DNA from: Verrucomicrobiota bacterium
Lineage (GTDB): Bacteria > Verrucomicrobiota > Verrucomicrobiia > Limisphaerales > JADLHS01
Assembly: GCA_025350905.1 (NCBI GenBank)
Contig: JANXWY010000050.1
Coordinates: forward strand, 1 to 50,305
DNA length: 50,305 nucleotides
Direction of reading: 5' to 3'
A model generated the notes under the pieces. The model was not told the DNA's origin. It saw only the letters and a list, made by a program, of their open reading frames with translations, and did no database searches. The first letter of the stretch is position 1; every line of letters starts with the position of its first letter. The position numbers and the translations under genes were made by a program. Of this stretch, positions 36,655 to 45,998 are shown one piece after another.

Positions 36655-37929
36655 CTAAGCTCGCAAAAAAGTAGATTCGCGGGATACGCGGTAACGCACC
36701 GCCAAGTGCGGCGTTTCAATCCGCCTTTGACCTTCGGCGAGGGATTGCATTCCTGCCGCAACGAGTCCGGTCGTCAGGAGCGTCCGCTCGATGGGATAAG
36801 TCGCCTGGCCGGTCACAAACAGCCGCTCGGCCTGAGCCATGAGGCCGGCGGAATAGGCCACGTTGGGGGTCGGCGGAAGATAAAACAGCGTGGAGAGCGG
36901 AGTCGTTTCCCCGGTGATGCGTGCGGCAAAGGTGAAGTCGCCGACCAATCCATTCAGCAATAACATCGTGGCCTTCAGCCCATCCGCGTATTCAAACCGG
37001 TAAGCGATGGGCTCCTTTACGTACTCACGAATCTGCGCGTTCGTGGGATAACGGTGACTGAACGTCGGCGGCTGGGCGAGGGTTTGACTCCGCGAAAGAC
37101 ACGCCGCGAACAGTTGCGGGTCCCACCCGCCGGTGGACCAGTCCCCAGCGTCCAGGGCGCGCCAGACCGCATCGCCGCGCAAGGCTTGGAGCGCGACGAC
37201 GCCGGTTTCGCCGCCTCGTCGGCGCTCCGCCATGCACTGAATCACTTCCAATGCATGGAAGTCATAGCTGTCCACGCCACCCATCGCCACACATAAGACT
37301 TCCGACATCCGCGCGCCGTAGGGTAGCTCGATAGCCGGCATGCGCCAGGTCACCGGTAAGGAAGAGCCGGCCAGGAAGGGGAACTTCAGCGCGCGCGCCG
37401 ACTCGACCATCGCGACCGCCCATTCCCATTTCCAGGAGAGATGTTTGTCATTGAACACGGCAGCAGTCCGTCCGTCATGGCGAAAGACGTCGGTGACTTG
37501 TTGGAAGAATTCGTAGCGGGGATATTGGGTTTGTCCCCATTCGCTTTTGGGATAATTACCGTGCTCGCCGATGATCAGCACAGCGTCCACGGCCAACTGA
37601 TTTCCCCCGCAGCGCAGCGCCTCGGCCACGGTCGGGTAAATTGTGAAACCAAATTCTTTGGCGCGTTGCCGGCTGAGATCATTCTCAGGAAACTGGTCCA
37701 CATAGGCCGAAACGACATCGAGAGGTGATCGATGCCAGCCGCCGCCGAGGGGATAGCCGACCAGGAATCGTTCGCCCATGTGCCAGGCGTGGGAGAATGC
37801 GCGCCATTCCGTCGTGAGGATGGCCAGGCGTTTGCGGCGGGCCGGTTCGCGAGCCAGCGCGGGAACGATCCACGGGGCCGCGATGACGCCCGCGGCCATG
37901 TGCTTGAGAAACTCGCGGCGGGAGTTCAT
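36655..37929 (-). CDS. Tat-exported protein of unknown function, paralogue of the 39685 gene
   Basis: 424 residues starting MNSRREFLKHMAAGVIAAP, a standard twin-arginine leader. It shares long stretches with the protein at 39685-41037: VSAYVDQFP versus VSLYADQFP, LAVDAVLIIGEHGNYP versus LAVDAVLSIGEHGEYP, NDKHLSWKWEWA versus NDKHLSYRWDWA, and VDSYDFHALEVIQCM versus VESYDFHGLEVLQSM, each followed by RRGGETGV. The family is often labelled oxidoreductase-like, yet no GxGxxG Rossmann motif is visible, so I do not assign a reaction. Conserved His, Asp and Glu in GEHG, NDKH and YDFH could form a metal or catalytic site. A periplasmic role in carbohydrate metabolism is inferred from the neighbourhood. 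Confidence 0.85.
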   Translation of the reverse strand: MNSRREFLKHMAAGVIAAPWIVPALAREPARRKRLAILTTEWRAFSHAWHMGERFLVGYPLGGGWHRSPLDVVSAYVDQFPENDLSRQRAKEFGFTIYPTVAEALRCGGNQLAVDAVLIIGEHGNYPKSEWGQTQYPRYEFFQQVTDVFRHDGRTAAVFNDKHLSWKWEWAVAMVESARALKFPFLAGSSLPVTWRMPAIELPYGARMSEVLCVAMGGVDSYDFHALEVIQCMAERRRGGETGVVALQALRGDAVWRALDAGDWSTGGWDPQLFAACLSRSQTLAQPPTFSHRYPTNAQIREYVKEPIAYRFEYADGLKATMLLLNGLVGDFTFAARITGETTPLSTLFYLPPTPNVAYSAGLMAQAERLFVTGQATYPIERTLLTTGLVAAGMQSLAEGQRRIETPHLAVRYRVSRESTFLRA

Positions 37930-38462
37930 GCAAACGCAGGTGAAAGTAAATCTGATCTGGTTGACCGAACCGCCCCGCCACGGTTGGCCAACTCATTGCT
38001 AAGATCGCGGGCAATTTGTAGGGGAGCATCATCAAGAACTGCGGACTTGAGCCGAAAAGCCCTGGCGCCCACACCCTGAATGATTTTCTGAGCGCCCGCC
38101 GAAAAAATGTCATTACAGACCAGCAGATTATCCGCGCAGCCAATCCTGCCATTGTTACAGAGGCGGTAGCCCCGGGGTCCGCCTTCGCCAAAGTAAATCA
38201 AAAGCCCGCCTGCGTTCGATGGAATCACCTCAGCCGCAGCCCGGATCGGGGAGAAAGCAGCGGCCTTGTGGTAAAATAACCACACAGTCAAGGTGCAGGC
38301 ATTCATAGCGGGAGCGTCCGAAACTTGTTCCAGGCGGTCAAACCAGAAAAGCGCTGTGCGCTGGTCCTGTTTGCCGGTAACCCACCCGCGATACCTTCCC
38401 ATTTTCGCTCCGCCTCGCGTCACGTCGCCACCGCGCTTGGAAAGCAGGTGGCCGTCGGTCAA
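37926..38462 (-). CDS. Doubtful hypothetical protein
   Basis: A 178-codon frame whose stop overlaps the ATG of the Tat protein by four bases, which would fit coupling. Its translation has no motif I recognise, no signal peptide and an irregular composition; only the middle (LTVWLFYHKAAAF to GGLLIYFGEGG) looks protein-like and could be a decayed secreted-protein fragment. Without a database match I cannot tell a real gene from a chance frame in this 554-base gap. Confidence 0.3.
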   Translation of the reverse strand: MTDGHLLSKRGGDVTRGGAKMGRYRGWVTGKQDQRTALFWFDRLEQVSDAPAMNACTLTVWLFYHKAAAFSPIRAAAEVIPSNAGGLLIYFGEGGPRGYRLCNNGRIGCADNLLVCNDIFSAGAQKIIQGVGARAFRLKSAVLDDAPLQIARDLSNELANRGGAVRSTRSDLLSPAFA

Positions 38463-38483
38463 AGGACGGGCGCGCGGCAGGTT

Positions 38484-39452
38484 CTAATCCATGGCCGCGG
38501 CATTTTTTCGGCGGGCTTTCAGTTCTTTCCAGGTCGTCAGAATAATACCGCGCTCCTTGATCAGCTGCTTGACGGTTGGATCCGTCAACGCCCGGGCGTC
38601 GGCCAGGCGCGCCTGACTGGAGGACGTGATGAGCGGAAAGTCCTCCGTCGGAATCGAGGCGTGGAAAAGAATCTCCGTCACGCCGGGTTTCAATTCCTTG
38701 AGCAGGGCGAGAAAGTTCTTCGTCTTCTCCTCCGCCTTCCACGTGTAGGAATCAGTGTGCAGATCATCAATGACCGGCAGCCCGGCGTTCCAGAGCTTGG
38801 GAATCCACGCACGCAAGGTGCCCGCTGCCTCGGGATTCTCCCGCATGGCGTAAGTGGCATGCCCGCCGATGGCGAGAATGGGGATACCCTTCTCCATGCC
38901 AATTTTGGCGAACCGCTCGAAATAATCGGGCCGGGCGAACAGCGTGCCCATGTGGGAATCCAGATGCGTGATCGGGATGCCGAGGTGCTCGGCGCGATCC
39001 AGCTGGGCGCGGATCTCGGCTTCGATTTCGTCCGCCGAGGCGTGCGTGGCCGTCTGCTCCACGCTTGGCCAAAGACATCCCTCGGCATCCACCAGGCCGG
39101 GCACTTTGGGTTTGCCGGCCAGCGGAGGCCAGCGATAAAGATTCCATTCCGAGGTAAGCGTCAGATGCAGGCCGCTGTCCACATCCGGATGCTGCTTCAG
39201 ATACTTGGCAATTTCCGGCACCCAGGGACACGGCATCATCACGCTCCAGGAAGTCGCCACCCCTTTTTCCACCGTTTCGATCGCGCCGAGGTTGGAAGAA
39301 TGCGCCATGCCTACGTCATCCACGTGGAGGATGATGACCACATCCTTCGGTTTCCAACCCAGGCGTTCGGCAAAAGTTTTTTCCGCGCGCGCGGTTGGCG
39401 GTAGCAGGAGCGATAGCAGCATGATGAGGCCAGCGCGATTGATAGTAAGCAT
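38484..39452 (-). CDS. ChbG/HpnK (YdjC)-family carbohydrate deacetylase, exported
   Basis: 322 residues from the ATG at 39452, with a signal peptide (LIMLLSLLLPPTARA). The YdjC-like TIM-barrel deacetylase motifs are present: VVIILHVDDVGMAHSSN (catalytic Asp and metal-binding Asp), DSGLHLTLTSEW (metal-site His) and ITHLDSHMGTLF (two further His/Asp positions), then ILFHAS near the end. Members remove acetyl groups from chitooligosaccharides or related glycans. Most are cytoplasmic, so the leader is noteworthy. The gene is divergent from the Tat-exported protein at 39685, with 232 bases between them that could hold both promoters. Confidence 0.87.
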   Translation of the reverse strand: MLTINRAGLIMLLSLLLPPTARAEKTFAERLGWKPKDVVIILHVDDVGMAHSSNLGAIETVEKGVATSWSVMMPCPWVPEIAKYLKQHPDVDSGLHLTLTSEWNLYRWPPLAGKPKVPGLVDAEGCLWPSVEQTATHASADEIEAEIRAQLDRAEHLGIPITHLDSHMGTLFARPDYFERFAKIGMEKGIPILAIGGHATYAMRENPEAAGTLRAWIPKLWNAGLPVIDDLHTDSYTWKAEEKTKNFLALLKELKPGVTEILFHASIPTEDFPLITSSSQARLADARALTDPTVKQLIKERGIILTTWKELKARRKNAAAMD

Positions 39453-39684
39453 GGCGCTCAAAATGCCCCTTGCCAGCCCAGCGGGCAAGCGCAAGTAATC
39501 TCCCCCTGAGCGGTTCGCCGGAGCCGTGCCTCGTGAGCGGAAAGAAAATCGAGGCTTGGCGCGTGGCGCTTCGTGGCCTACAACAAGGTTGCGCTCACCC
39601 TATGAAATCATTTTGGCCGGAGAATTTACTCGCCAGCTTGGCCGCCAATGCCACAAGTATCCAGAGCAGAGAATTGAAAGCACC

Positions 39685-41037
39685 ATGAGCTCGCAAATAA
39701 AAATCGGCCGGCGGGAGTTTCTTTGCCGCGGCAGTCAATTGGCCGGCGGACTGATGCTGGCGTCGGCCGGGCCCGCCGCCGCGCTCGCGGCCGCGGGCCA
39801 ACGGTTGAAGGTTGGCGCGGTGATCACCGCGTTCACCTATCGCAGTCACGCCCAGGTCATTCTGGAAAATTTCGTCGCGCCCTATTTGTTCAACGGCAAA
39901 TGGACTGACCCCGGCATGGAGGTGGTCAGCTTGTATGCCGACCAGTTTCCCGCCGGCGAATTTGGCCGGGCGTTCGCGGCGCAGTACAAAATTCCGATCT
40001 ACCCGACGATCGCGGAAGCGCTTTGCCGCGGCGGCGACCAACTCGCGGTGGATGCGGTTCTCTCCATTGGTGAGCATGGCGAATATCCCGTCAACGAAAA
40101 GGGACAACACGAGTATCCCCGCAAACGTTTCTTCGATGAAATCGTGGCGGTGTTTCGGCGGAGCGGAAAAATCGTGCCGCTGTACAACGACAAGCATTTG
40201 TCGTATCGGTGGGACTGGGCGAAAGCCATGTATGACACTTCGCGCGAGTTGAAGATTCCGTTCATGGCCGGCAGTTCCGTGCCGCTGGCGCAACGTCGTC
40301 CGCCGTTGGAGCTGCCCGCGCGTGCCAAAATTACCGACGCCGTCGCCCTGCATGGCGGCGGCGTGGAATCGTACGACTTTCATGGGCTCGAGGTGCTTCA
40401 GTCCATGATTGAAACCCGTCGCGGAGGGGAGACCGGCGTCGCGCGCGTCCAATTTCTACAGGGCGATGCCCTTTGGCAAGCGGCCGCGGACGGACAGTGG
40501 TCGCCGCAACTCGCGCAAACCGCGCTGGATGCCGAGCCCGATTCCGGCCGGGCGCCGGCCAAGGATTTGATTCGTCCACCGAAACCCGGTGAGGCGGGGT
40601 CGCCGTTCATCTCGCACGGGATTCTACTGCATTACCGCGATGGGTTGCGCGCCATGGTGTTGGCGGCGGCAACCGGCGGAATAAAGTGGCATTTTGCCTG
40701 TCAGCTCGACGGTGAACCGCAACCGCGCGCGACCAGTTTCTATGTCGGCCCGTGGCAAAACCGAAATCTCTTCAAAGCGTTATCACACGCCATTCAAACG
40801 CACTTTCGAGAGCGCCGAGCGCCGTACCCGGTCGAACGGACGTTGCTAGTTACCGGGATTCTGGAGGCCGAAATGGAATCGCGCTTCGAAAAGGGCAAGC
40901 CGATCGAGACCCCCCAATTGAACTTCAGTTATGCCGCGCGCGATTACCGCAAAATGCGCGAAGGGGGCGCAAGCTGGAAAATCCTCACGGAAGACATACC
41001 GGAGCCCAAGGGGATTGAAAGATGGAGGCCTTCATGA
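39685..41037 (+). CDS. Tat-exported protein of unknown function, paralogue of the 36655 gene
   Basis: 450 residues with a Tat-like leader (GRREFLCRGSQLAGGLMLASAG). An open frame extends upstream to 39526, but the ATG at 39685 puts the twin arginines at the right place. It matches the 36655 protein along most of its length (see that entry) and, like it, lacks a recognisable NAD-binding motif. Its stop overlaps the start of the creatininase-family gene by ATGA at 41034, so these two are made together. That link suggests the product or partner is an amide or lactam hydrolysed by the creatininase homologue, which is inference only. Confidence 0.85.
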   Translation: MSSQIKIGRREFLCRGSQLAGGLMLASAGPAAALAAAGQRLKVGAVITAFTYRSHAQVILENFVAPYLFNGKWTDPGMEVVSLYADQFPAGEFGRAFAAQYKIPIYPTIAEALCRGGDQLAVDAVLSIGEHGEYPVNEKGQHEYPRKRFFDEIVAVFRRSGKIVPLYNDKHLSYRWDWAKAMYDTSRELKIPFMAGSSVPLAQRRPPLELPARAKITDAVALHGGGVESYDFHGLEVLQSMIETRRGGETGVARVQFLQGDALWQAAADGQWSPQLAQTALDAEPDSGRAPAKDLIRPPKPGEAGSPFISHGILLHYRDGLRAMVLAAATGGIKWHFACQLDGEPQPRATSFYVGPWQNRNLFKALSHAIQTHFRERRAPYPVERTLLVTGILEAEMESRFEKGKPIETPQLNFSYAARDYRKMREGGASWKILTEDIPEPKGIERWRPS

Positions 41038-41762
41038 TCCAACCGGAAGTCCTGCAACGAAAGCTTACGCGCCGCGAATTCCGCGAGCGCATGAGCTCGG
41101 GGGAATTGCAAGCGTGCATCATTCCCGTGGCCGCGATTGAGCAACACCTCGAACACCTCGCCCTGGAACACGATTGGCGTACCGTCTGTCACGTCGCCGT
41201 GGCCGTGGCGGAACGATTGCGTCCAAACGTGCTGGTCGCCGAAGGGTTGCTGGCCGGCATCAGCGAACATCACATGCGGCATCCGGGAACGTTGTCGCTG
41301 CGACCTGGAACCTTTCTGGCGGTACTGGCCGACTTGATCGACAGCGTGGTGCGCGCGGGCTTCAAGAATGTTCTGGTCCTCAATGGCCATGGGGGCAACA
41401 CCGCCCCGATCAATGGCACGTGGGAGCAGTTGCTCAGGCTGAATCAGGTCAATCTCCATTTTCTCTCCTATTGGGATGTGCTCACCGCCGCGGACGCCCA
41501 AGAGTTGCTCAAGGGGGGCCACCAATTGCCGGAGGATCTGCCCGGCCACGCGCAGGAATTTGAAACCGCCATGGCGCTTGCGGCCTTTCCCGAAAATGTG
41601 CGCACCAACATGTGGACGGATCAGCCGGACAAAAAACCGTCGCTGGCCACGGCGGAACAAGGAACCGAAATCCTGCGCCGCATCGTGGACCGGGTGACGC
41701 TTCACCTGCAGGCGATAATGGAAGGCCGGCGCGTGGCGCAAATCCCTCCCTATTTCCCATGA
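41034..41762 (+). CDS. Creatininase-family amidohydrolase
   Basis: 242 residues from the ATG at 41034 (a start at 41022 is also open, but the ATGA overlap favours 41034). The creatininase metal-site motifs are intact: AAIEQHLEHLALEHD (Glu36, His38, Asp47), SEHHMRHPGT, LVLNGHGGN (His119) and PGHAQEFETAMAL (Glu ligand). Members hydrolyse cyclic or linear amides at a di-metal centre, including creatinine and formamides in cofactor synthesis; the substrate here is unknown. In planctomycete and verrucomicrobial genomes these homologues often sit in sugar-catabolic clusters. It has no signal peptide, unlike its upstream partner. Confidence 0.9.
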   Translation: MIQPEVLQRKLTRREFRERMSSGELQACIIPVAAIEQHLEHLALEHDWRTVCHVAVAVAERLRPNVLVAEGLLAGISEHHMRHPGTLSLRPGTFLAVLADLIDSVVRAGFKNVLVLNGHGGNTAPINGTWEQLLRLNQVNLHFLSYWDVLTAADAQELLKGGHQLPEDLPGHAQEFETAMALAAFPENVRTNMWTDQPDKKPSLATAEQGTEILRRIVDRVTLHLQAIMEGRRVAQIPPYFP

Positions 41763-41784
41763 GTGGACACGCGCACGAAGCGCT

Positions 41785-41905
41785 GGCCCCTCTCCCCTTC
41801 CGAAAGGGAGAGGGAAGGGTGAGGGTTTGCACGAAAACACAGCACCACTTCGCAGTTTCCCCCTCACCCCAACCCTCTCCCCCTCGGCGGGGGAGAGGGA
41901 GCAGC
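41785..41905. repeat. Pair of pyrimidine/purine hairpins (intergenic repeat)
   Basis: Two strong palindromes flank ~60 bases: CCCTCTCCC/GGGAGAGGG (41788-41814) and CCCTCTCCCCC/GGGGGAGAGGG (41873-41899, 11-bp stem). This arrangement (CCTCACCCCAACCCTCTCCC) is a dispersed intergenic repeat type found in many bacteria. Located between creatininase and MFS genes, it could act as a partial terminator or mRNA stabiliser. Confidence 0.7.
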
Positions 41906-41952
41906 ACCCGACGGACTCTTGGTTTTACCACCCATCCCACTTCACTCTGTAC

Positions 41953-43218
41953 ATGAGCGCCGCACTGCCAGCTCGGGCCGGCGCTTGGAAGTGGTGGGTT
42001 TGCGGGCTGTTGCTGCTGGCCACCACCATCAATTACATGGACCGGCAGACGCTGGCGAACGCGGCGGTCCGGATTATCAACGAGTTCAAATTGTCGAAGG
42101 AGCGTTACGGCGACCTCGAGCTTGCCTTCGGCTGGGCCTTTGCGGCCGGCTCGGTGCTTTTTGGGTTCCTCGCCGATCGTGTGAGCCTGCGCTGGCTGTA
42201 TCCGAGCGTGCTGTTCGCCTGGTCGGTGATGGGCTTTCTCTCCGCATGGACCACTGATTTCAGCCAACTGCTCCTCTGCCGCACATTGCTTGGGCTGTTC
42301 GAGGCCGGCCACTGGCCTTGCGCACTGAAGACCACCCAGCTCCTGCTTTCGGCGCGAGACCGGACGATGGGCAACAGCGTACTGCAGAGCGGCGCGTCCC
42401 TCGGCGCCATCATCACCCCCCTTGTGATGCGGGCCATGATGACGGAGGCGCCGGGAAGCTGGCGGCTGCCGTTCCAAGTCGTCGGGGCGGTCGGCATGCT
42501 ATGGATCGTGATGTGGTTTGCCGCCATTCGTCCGCGCGATCTGGGCGGAATGTCCCTATCGAACGGTGGCCAGTCGACGACCAGCAGCAGCCGGGAATCG
42601 CTGTGGGGTGTACTCCTCAGTCGTCACTTTGCGGTCGCGCTAGTCATCATCTTTTGCATTCACACCACCTGGCAGTTTTTGCGGGTGTGGTTGCCGATGT
42701 TCCTCCAAAAAGGCCGGGGCTATAGCGAAAGCGAGTCGTTGTTCTTTAACTCATTTTATTTCGTCGCCACGGATATCGGCTGCATCGCTGCGGGCGCGAT
42801 GTCGCTTTGGCTCGCGCGACGCGGTCTTACGCCCCACGCTGCGAAGGGCCGCGTCTATCTTATCTGCTCGCTGCTGACAGCGCTCACCGTGTTCGTGGCC
42901 GTGCTGCCCAAAGGCTGGCCGCTGCTCGGCATACTGCTCTTGGTCGGTGCGGGGGCGTTGGGCGTGTATCCGTGCTATTACTCGTTGGTGCAGGAAATCT
43001 CAGCGCAACACATCGGCAAAATCAGTGGTCTGCTCGCGACGCTGGTGTGGGCCATTTCCTCGCCCGTGCATAAATACTTCGGCCGGCACCTGGATCAAAC
43101 GCAATCCTTCGATCTGGGCCTCGCGCTGGTAGGGTTGACTCCGCTGGTGGGATACTGTGCACTGCGATTTTTCTGGAGTCAGCCGGAAGGCAGCTTACCA
43201 GGCAAGAGCATCAACTAA
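41953..43218 (+). CDS. MFS transporter, anion:cation symporter (ExuT-like) family
   Basis: 421 residues with about 12 membrane segments. The MFS signature between TM2 and TM3 is GFLADRVSLRW, and the ACS-family start INYMDRQTLANAA is clear (Tyr and Arg of this motif are conserved in hexuronate and glucarate carriers). The central loop (RPRDLGGMSLSNGG) separates two six-helix halves. Family members import hexuronates, glucarate or related acids with protons. Earlier in-frame codons from 41827 fall inside the hairpin repeat and are not coding. As the third gene of the plus-strand set it is the likely uptake step for this island. Confidence 0.9.
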   Translation: MSAALPARAGAWKWWVCGLLLLATTINYMDRQTLANAAVRIINEFKLSKERYGDLELAFGWAFAAGSVLFGFLADRVSLRWLYPSVLFAWSVMGFLSAWTTDFSQLLLCRTLLGLFEAGHWPCALKTTQLLLSARDRTMGNSVLQSGASLGAIITPLVMRAMMTEAPGSWRLPFQVVGAVGMLWIVMWFAAIRPRDLGGMSLSNGGQSTTSSSRESLWGVLLSRHFAVALVIIFCIHTTWQFLRVWLPMFLQKGRGYSESESLFFNSFYFVATDIGCIAAGAMSLWLARRGLTPHAAKGRVYLICSLLTALTVFVAVLPKGWPLLGILLLVGAGALGVYPCYYSLVQEISAQHIGKISGLLATLVWAISSPVHKYFGRHLDQTQSFDLGLALVGLTPLVGYCALRFFWSQPEGSLPGKSIN

Positions 43219-43553
43219 TCGGGCTGCCCGCACTTCCACGCCCGAAGGCGCCCAGGCTTGCCATCGATTTCCGAGCACTTTCCCATGACGCCACCCAAAC
43301 GTAGGCCGGCCCGCTTTGGAAATCCTGACCGGTGGTTTCCATTTCCGCTTGCCCCGGTGCCGAAACCCCGCATAATAATTTGCGTTCGTTGGACGGCGGT
43401 AATGGATTTGGTTGACTGGAGAGCGAGCCCACGCGTGAGCGGGTGTTTTGATGCGCTTACTTGAGTTTAAGTCGGCGGCGATGGTTAGCTGGAAAAATCC
43501 TCATCCAATGAATTTAGTGATTTTAGTGATGACGGATTGGTGAAGCAGTGGCT
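43219..43553. other. Intergenic region upstream of tRNA-Ala
   Basis: No gene seen. Just before the tRNA, TTTAGTGA is repeated twice in tandem (about 43513-43529). The AT-rich step here probably includes the tRNA promoter, but I cannot define -35/-10 boxes with confidence. Confidence 0.35.
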
Positions 43554-43629
43554 GGGGTCGTAGCTCAGTTGGTAGAGCGTCTCGTTCGCAATGAGAAGGT
43601 CGCAGGTTCGAATCCTGTCGGCTCCACCA
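43554..43629 (+). tRNA. tRNA-Ala (anticodon CGC)
   Basis: A 76-base cloverleaf with encoded CCA. The acceptor stem pairs GGGGTCG with CGGCTCC, and includes the G3-U70 wobble that identifies alanine tRNAs. The D-arm is GCTC...GAGC, the anticodon stem TCTCG/TGAGA has the loop TTCGCAA (anticodon CGC, reading GCG), and the T-arm holds GGTTCGAATCC. No integrase gene or att duplication is apparent beside it. Confidence 0.93.
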
Positions 43630-44524
43630 GCCACCCTGCATTTGTAGCGATTAGTGCATCTCGCGCCCGCCCCGCAGTGGTTCTCCCACTAGCGCTTGCC
43701 TTCGTGTTCCAAGCCGGCAGCCATCTCCCCGACGACCGCGCCGGCGGGAGGGAAATCATCACCGAAAGGCTCCGCATGAACCCCAGTGCCATGCGATCAT
43801 ACCACTCAAAATTGACGTGCACTGCAAAACAACCCAGCCCCACCTTGTTGGCGCAGCCATCCGCGAACGGCGTGGCGAGCAAACAAATTTTGGCTCAGCT
43901 ACCACCAGCCCACCTCCGCGTCGGGCGTCGGCCTTATAACTCAAGGCTTGTAACTCAAGGCTTGCTTAAGGAATGATGGTCAATTCCAGATTTTCAGAAA
44001 ATAGTCCGCCTGGCCAGAGTGCGCGACCCTGGAATCAGTCAAAACCTGACAACCCGTGGTTGGCGTCAAGAATTCCGATGGCAGCAACGGTGACGGATCC
44101 GCCTCCGAGCTTGCGCCCCTTCAAAACGTTGCTTAATGGATTCAGTTTGGATCGCTGGTTGGCGTGAGCCCGAGCTCGAGAGCCCTTGCTGTTACCGCAT
44201 CTCCAAGGGTCGCGCCCAATCGCGCGGCAGATTTCCCAAAAGCGAGTTCATCTCCCCACGAACTTCGGCCGCTACAGGTAGTCGAATCGCAACTTTCTGA
44301 CCGGGTGTCGATGGTTTTTGACAACCTGCGTCGGATCGATATTCTCCAAACTTGAAAGGTCGGGTCCGGATGGAGACGACGGGAGCTGGCGACAATCTGC
44401 CTCGCGATACGAAAGCGAGCGTGGGCGGCCCTTCTTGTTCGCCATGAATCGTTCGCAAGTTTGAATCCTTTTATCGCCGCTACCTTGGGTCGCCGGTGCG
44501 CCAATTACGGTCGTTGAGTCCTGA
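43630..44524. other. Gene-poor region of ~0.9 kb
   Basis: No supported gene. It contains a tandem duplication of TAACTCAAGGCTTG (about 43937-43964) and, at about 44448-44485, a stretch resembling the T-arm and 3' acceptor end of a tRNA (GTTCGCAAGTTTGAATCC, then GCCGCTACC), but with mismatched stems and no anticodon arm. It may be an old insertion scar behind the tRNA gene. Confidence 0.45.
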
Positions 44525-44986
44525 ATGAAATCTCATTCCCTCGCCAAACAAATCCTCCTCGTCTTTCTGGTTGCGCTGGTGGGCTACGCCTGCGTTTTCA
44601 ATTGGATCGAACATCGCCGCCGCAAAAATGGTCCGTGGCAGGTGACTTTCGCCGCATTAGCGGACGGGACGGCCATCGTTGTCAATCAACCGGCGCTGCA
44701 GCTTACAAATATCACCATCGTATTCGGCGGTGGGTCGGCGCCGACGAACCTGCCGCAGACCGTCCGCTTCGAGCACGGCCGCGCCGCGTCATTTGCCCTG
44801 CCGTTCGGCGAATGTGTTTTTGTCGATGCGATTTTCCTGCCCGGCACGGCGACCTGTGATATTTTCGGCCACGAAATCCAGCTGTTGCCGCGCACCCTGA
44901 CGATCGATGGCGTCGAACATCCGTGGCGCTCCGGCGAAAAAATCTTTTTACCTACTCCGCCACCGGCTATAGTACCGGCCAAGTGA
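44525..44986 (+). CDS. Small membrane-anchored hypothetical protein
   Basis: 153 residues: a short basic N-terminus, one membrane helix ([19 protein letters not shown], about 10-28), then a periplasmic domain of predicted beta strands ([32 protein letters not shown]). Two cysteines (in FGECVF and ATCDIFG) might pair. No family recognised. It ends one base before the amidotransferase gene at 44988, so they share an mRNA. The steady composition and tight spacing support a real gene. Confidence 0.65.
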   Translation: MKSHSLAKQILLVFLVALVGYACVFNWIEHRRRKNGPWQVTFAALADGTAIVVNQPALQLTNITIVFGGGSAPTNLPQTVRFEHGRAASFALPFGECVFVDAIFLPGTATCDIFGHEIQLLPRTLTIDGVEHPWRSGEKIFLPTPPPAIVPAK

Positions 44987-44987
44987 T

Positions 44988-45554
44988 ATGTTGCTAGTCC
45001 TCGACAACTACGATTCCTTCACCTACAATCTCGTCCAGTATCTGGGCGAGCTGAAGGTGGAGATGCAAGTCCACCGCAACGATCAGATCACGGTCGAACA
45101 GGTGCGCGCCCTGAAACCGGATCGCCTGCTGATTTCACCCGGCCCGTGTTCGCCCAAGGAGTCGGGCCTCTCCAACGAAATCATCCGCACGTTCAGCCCG
45201 CAAATCCCGACGCTCGGTGTTTGCCTCGGGCACCAGTGCATAGGCCATGTGTTCGGCGGCAATGTTGTTGTGAATTACCGCATGATGCACGGCAAGACTT
45301 CCCCGATTAAGCACAACGGCAAGGATTTATTCGCGGGCATGCCGAATCCCTTTCCTGCCACGCGCTACCACTCACTCGTCATCGAGCGGGCTTCCGTCCC
45401 CGATTGTCTCGAGATCACCGCCGAGACCGACGAAGGCGAGGTCATGGGGGTGAAGCACAAACAGTTTCCTATCTGGGGCGTGCAGTTTCATCCCGAAAGC
45501 ATTCTCACTGAGAATGGCCGTTTGATCATGCAAAACTTTCTGAAGTTGAAATAG
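44988..45554 (+). CDS. trpG/pabA: Anthranilate/aminodeoxychorismate synthase glutamine amidotransferase
   Basis: 188 residues, a full class I glutamine amidotransferase of the TrpG/PabA group. It supplies ammonia from glutamine to chorismate for anthranilate (tryptophan) or 4-amino-4-deoxychorismate (folate). It starts with the family hallmark [20 protein letters not shown]. The oxyanion loop is [12 protein letters not shown], nucleophile Cys79 lies in [10 protein letters not shown], and the His168-Glu170 pair is in VQFHPESI. Sequence alone does not separate TrpG from PabA, and many bacteria use one protein for both. No trpE or pabB is adjacent. Cytoplasmic. Confidence 0.93.
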   Translation: MLLVLDNYDSFTYNLVQYLGELKVEMQVHRNDQITVEQVRALKPDRLLISPGPCSPKESGLSNEIIRTFSPQIPTLGVCLGHQCIGHVFGGNVVVNYRMMHGKTSPIKHNGKDLFAGMPNPFPATRYHSLVIERASVPDCLEITAETDEGEVMGVKHKQFPIWGVQFHPESILTENGRLIMQNFLKLK

Positions 45555-45596
45555 CGGCCGGCGACGGCGTTCCCCTCGGCCGTTGCGTCCGGCTTC

Positions 45597-45998
45597 CTAT
45601 CGGTCCCGAACTTCATCACCCTTCCGGGCTTCGCCGGAAACCAGGTCGGCGACGGTGTTGTGGTCACGCTGCGGCCCGGTGACTTTTACCTCGCCCACTT
45701 TGAGTCCTTGGCGAAAAACAAACATCACTTGTTCATTGGCAGGCAGGTGGCCGATGGGAAAATCCAGCACCACAAACCGCCCCGCTTCGTTGTAAACCGC
45801 CACCCGGCCCGTCAAATTAGCCTCCGGCGTGACGATGAGCGGGCCTTCCGTGTTGCCCGGTCTGATGGGCGAGACGGCTTCCGTACCCAGCCCGCCGGAG
45901 GAGGCGGGGGGCACGGACTGAAAAACTGGGGCCGGCTGGGTCGCGCAACCACCGGCCCACATTGCCGCGAGCCACAGCGCCGGAACTGGCAATTTCAT
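45597..45998 (-). CDS. Hypothetical lipoprotein
   Basis: 133 residues with a lipoprotein signal (LWLAAMWAGGC, lipid-modified Cys18), followed by a Pro/Ser/Gly-rich linker (about 20-50) and a compact domain of beta strands: EANLTGRVAVYNEAGRFVVLDFP, NEQVMFVFRQGLKVGEVKVTGP and DLVSGEARKGDEVRDR. The last part resembles small barrel domains placed after lipoprotein leaders in verrucomicrobial genomes. Function unknown. It is convergent with the trpG/pabA gene, 42 bases apart. Confidence 0.8.
   Translation of the reverse strand: MKLPVPALWLAAMWAGGCATQPAPVFQSVPPASSGGLGTEAVSPIRPGNTEGPLIVTPEANLTGRVAVYNEAGRFVVLDFPIGHLPANEQVMFVFRQGLKVGEVKVTGPQRDHNTVADLVSGEARKGDEVRDR

Noticed and set aside
43565-43882. 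Minus-strand frame over the tRNA gene encoding GFEPATFSLRTRRSTN
   Set aside because: This is the well-known artefact of translating the antisense of a tRNA T-arm and anticodon arm; not a protein.
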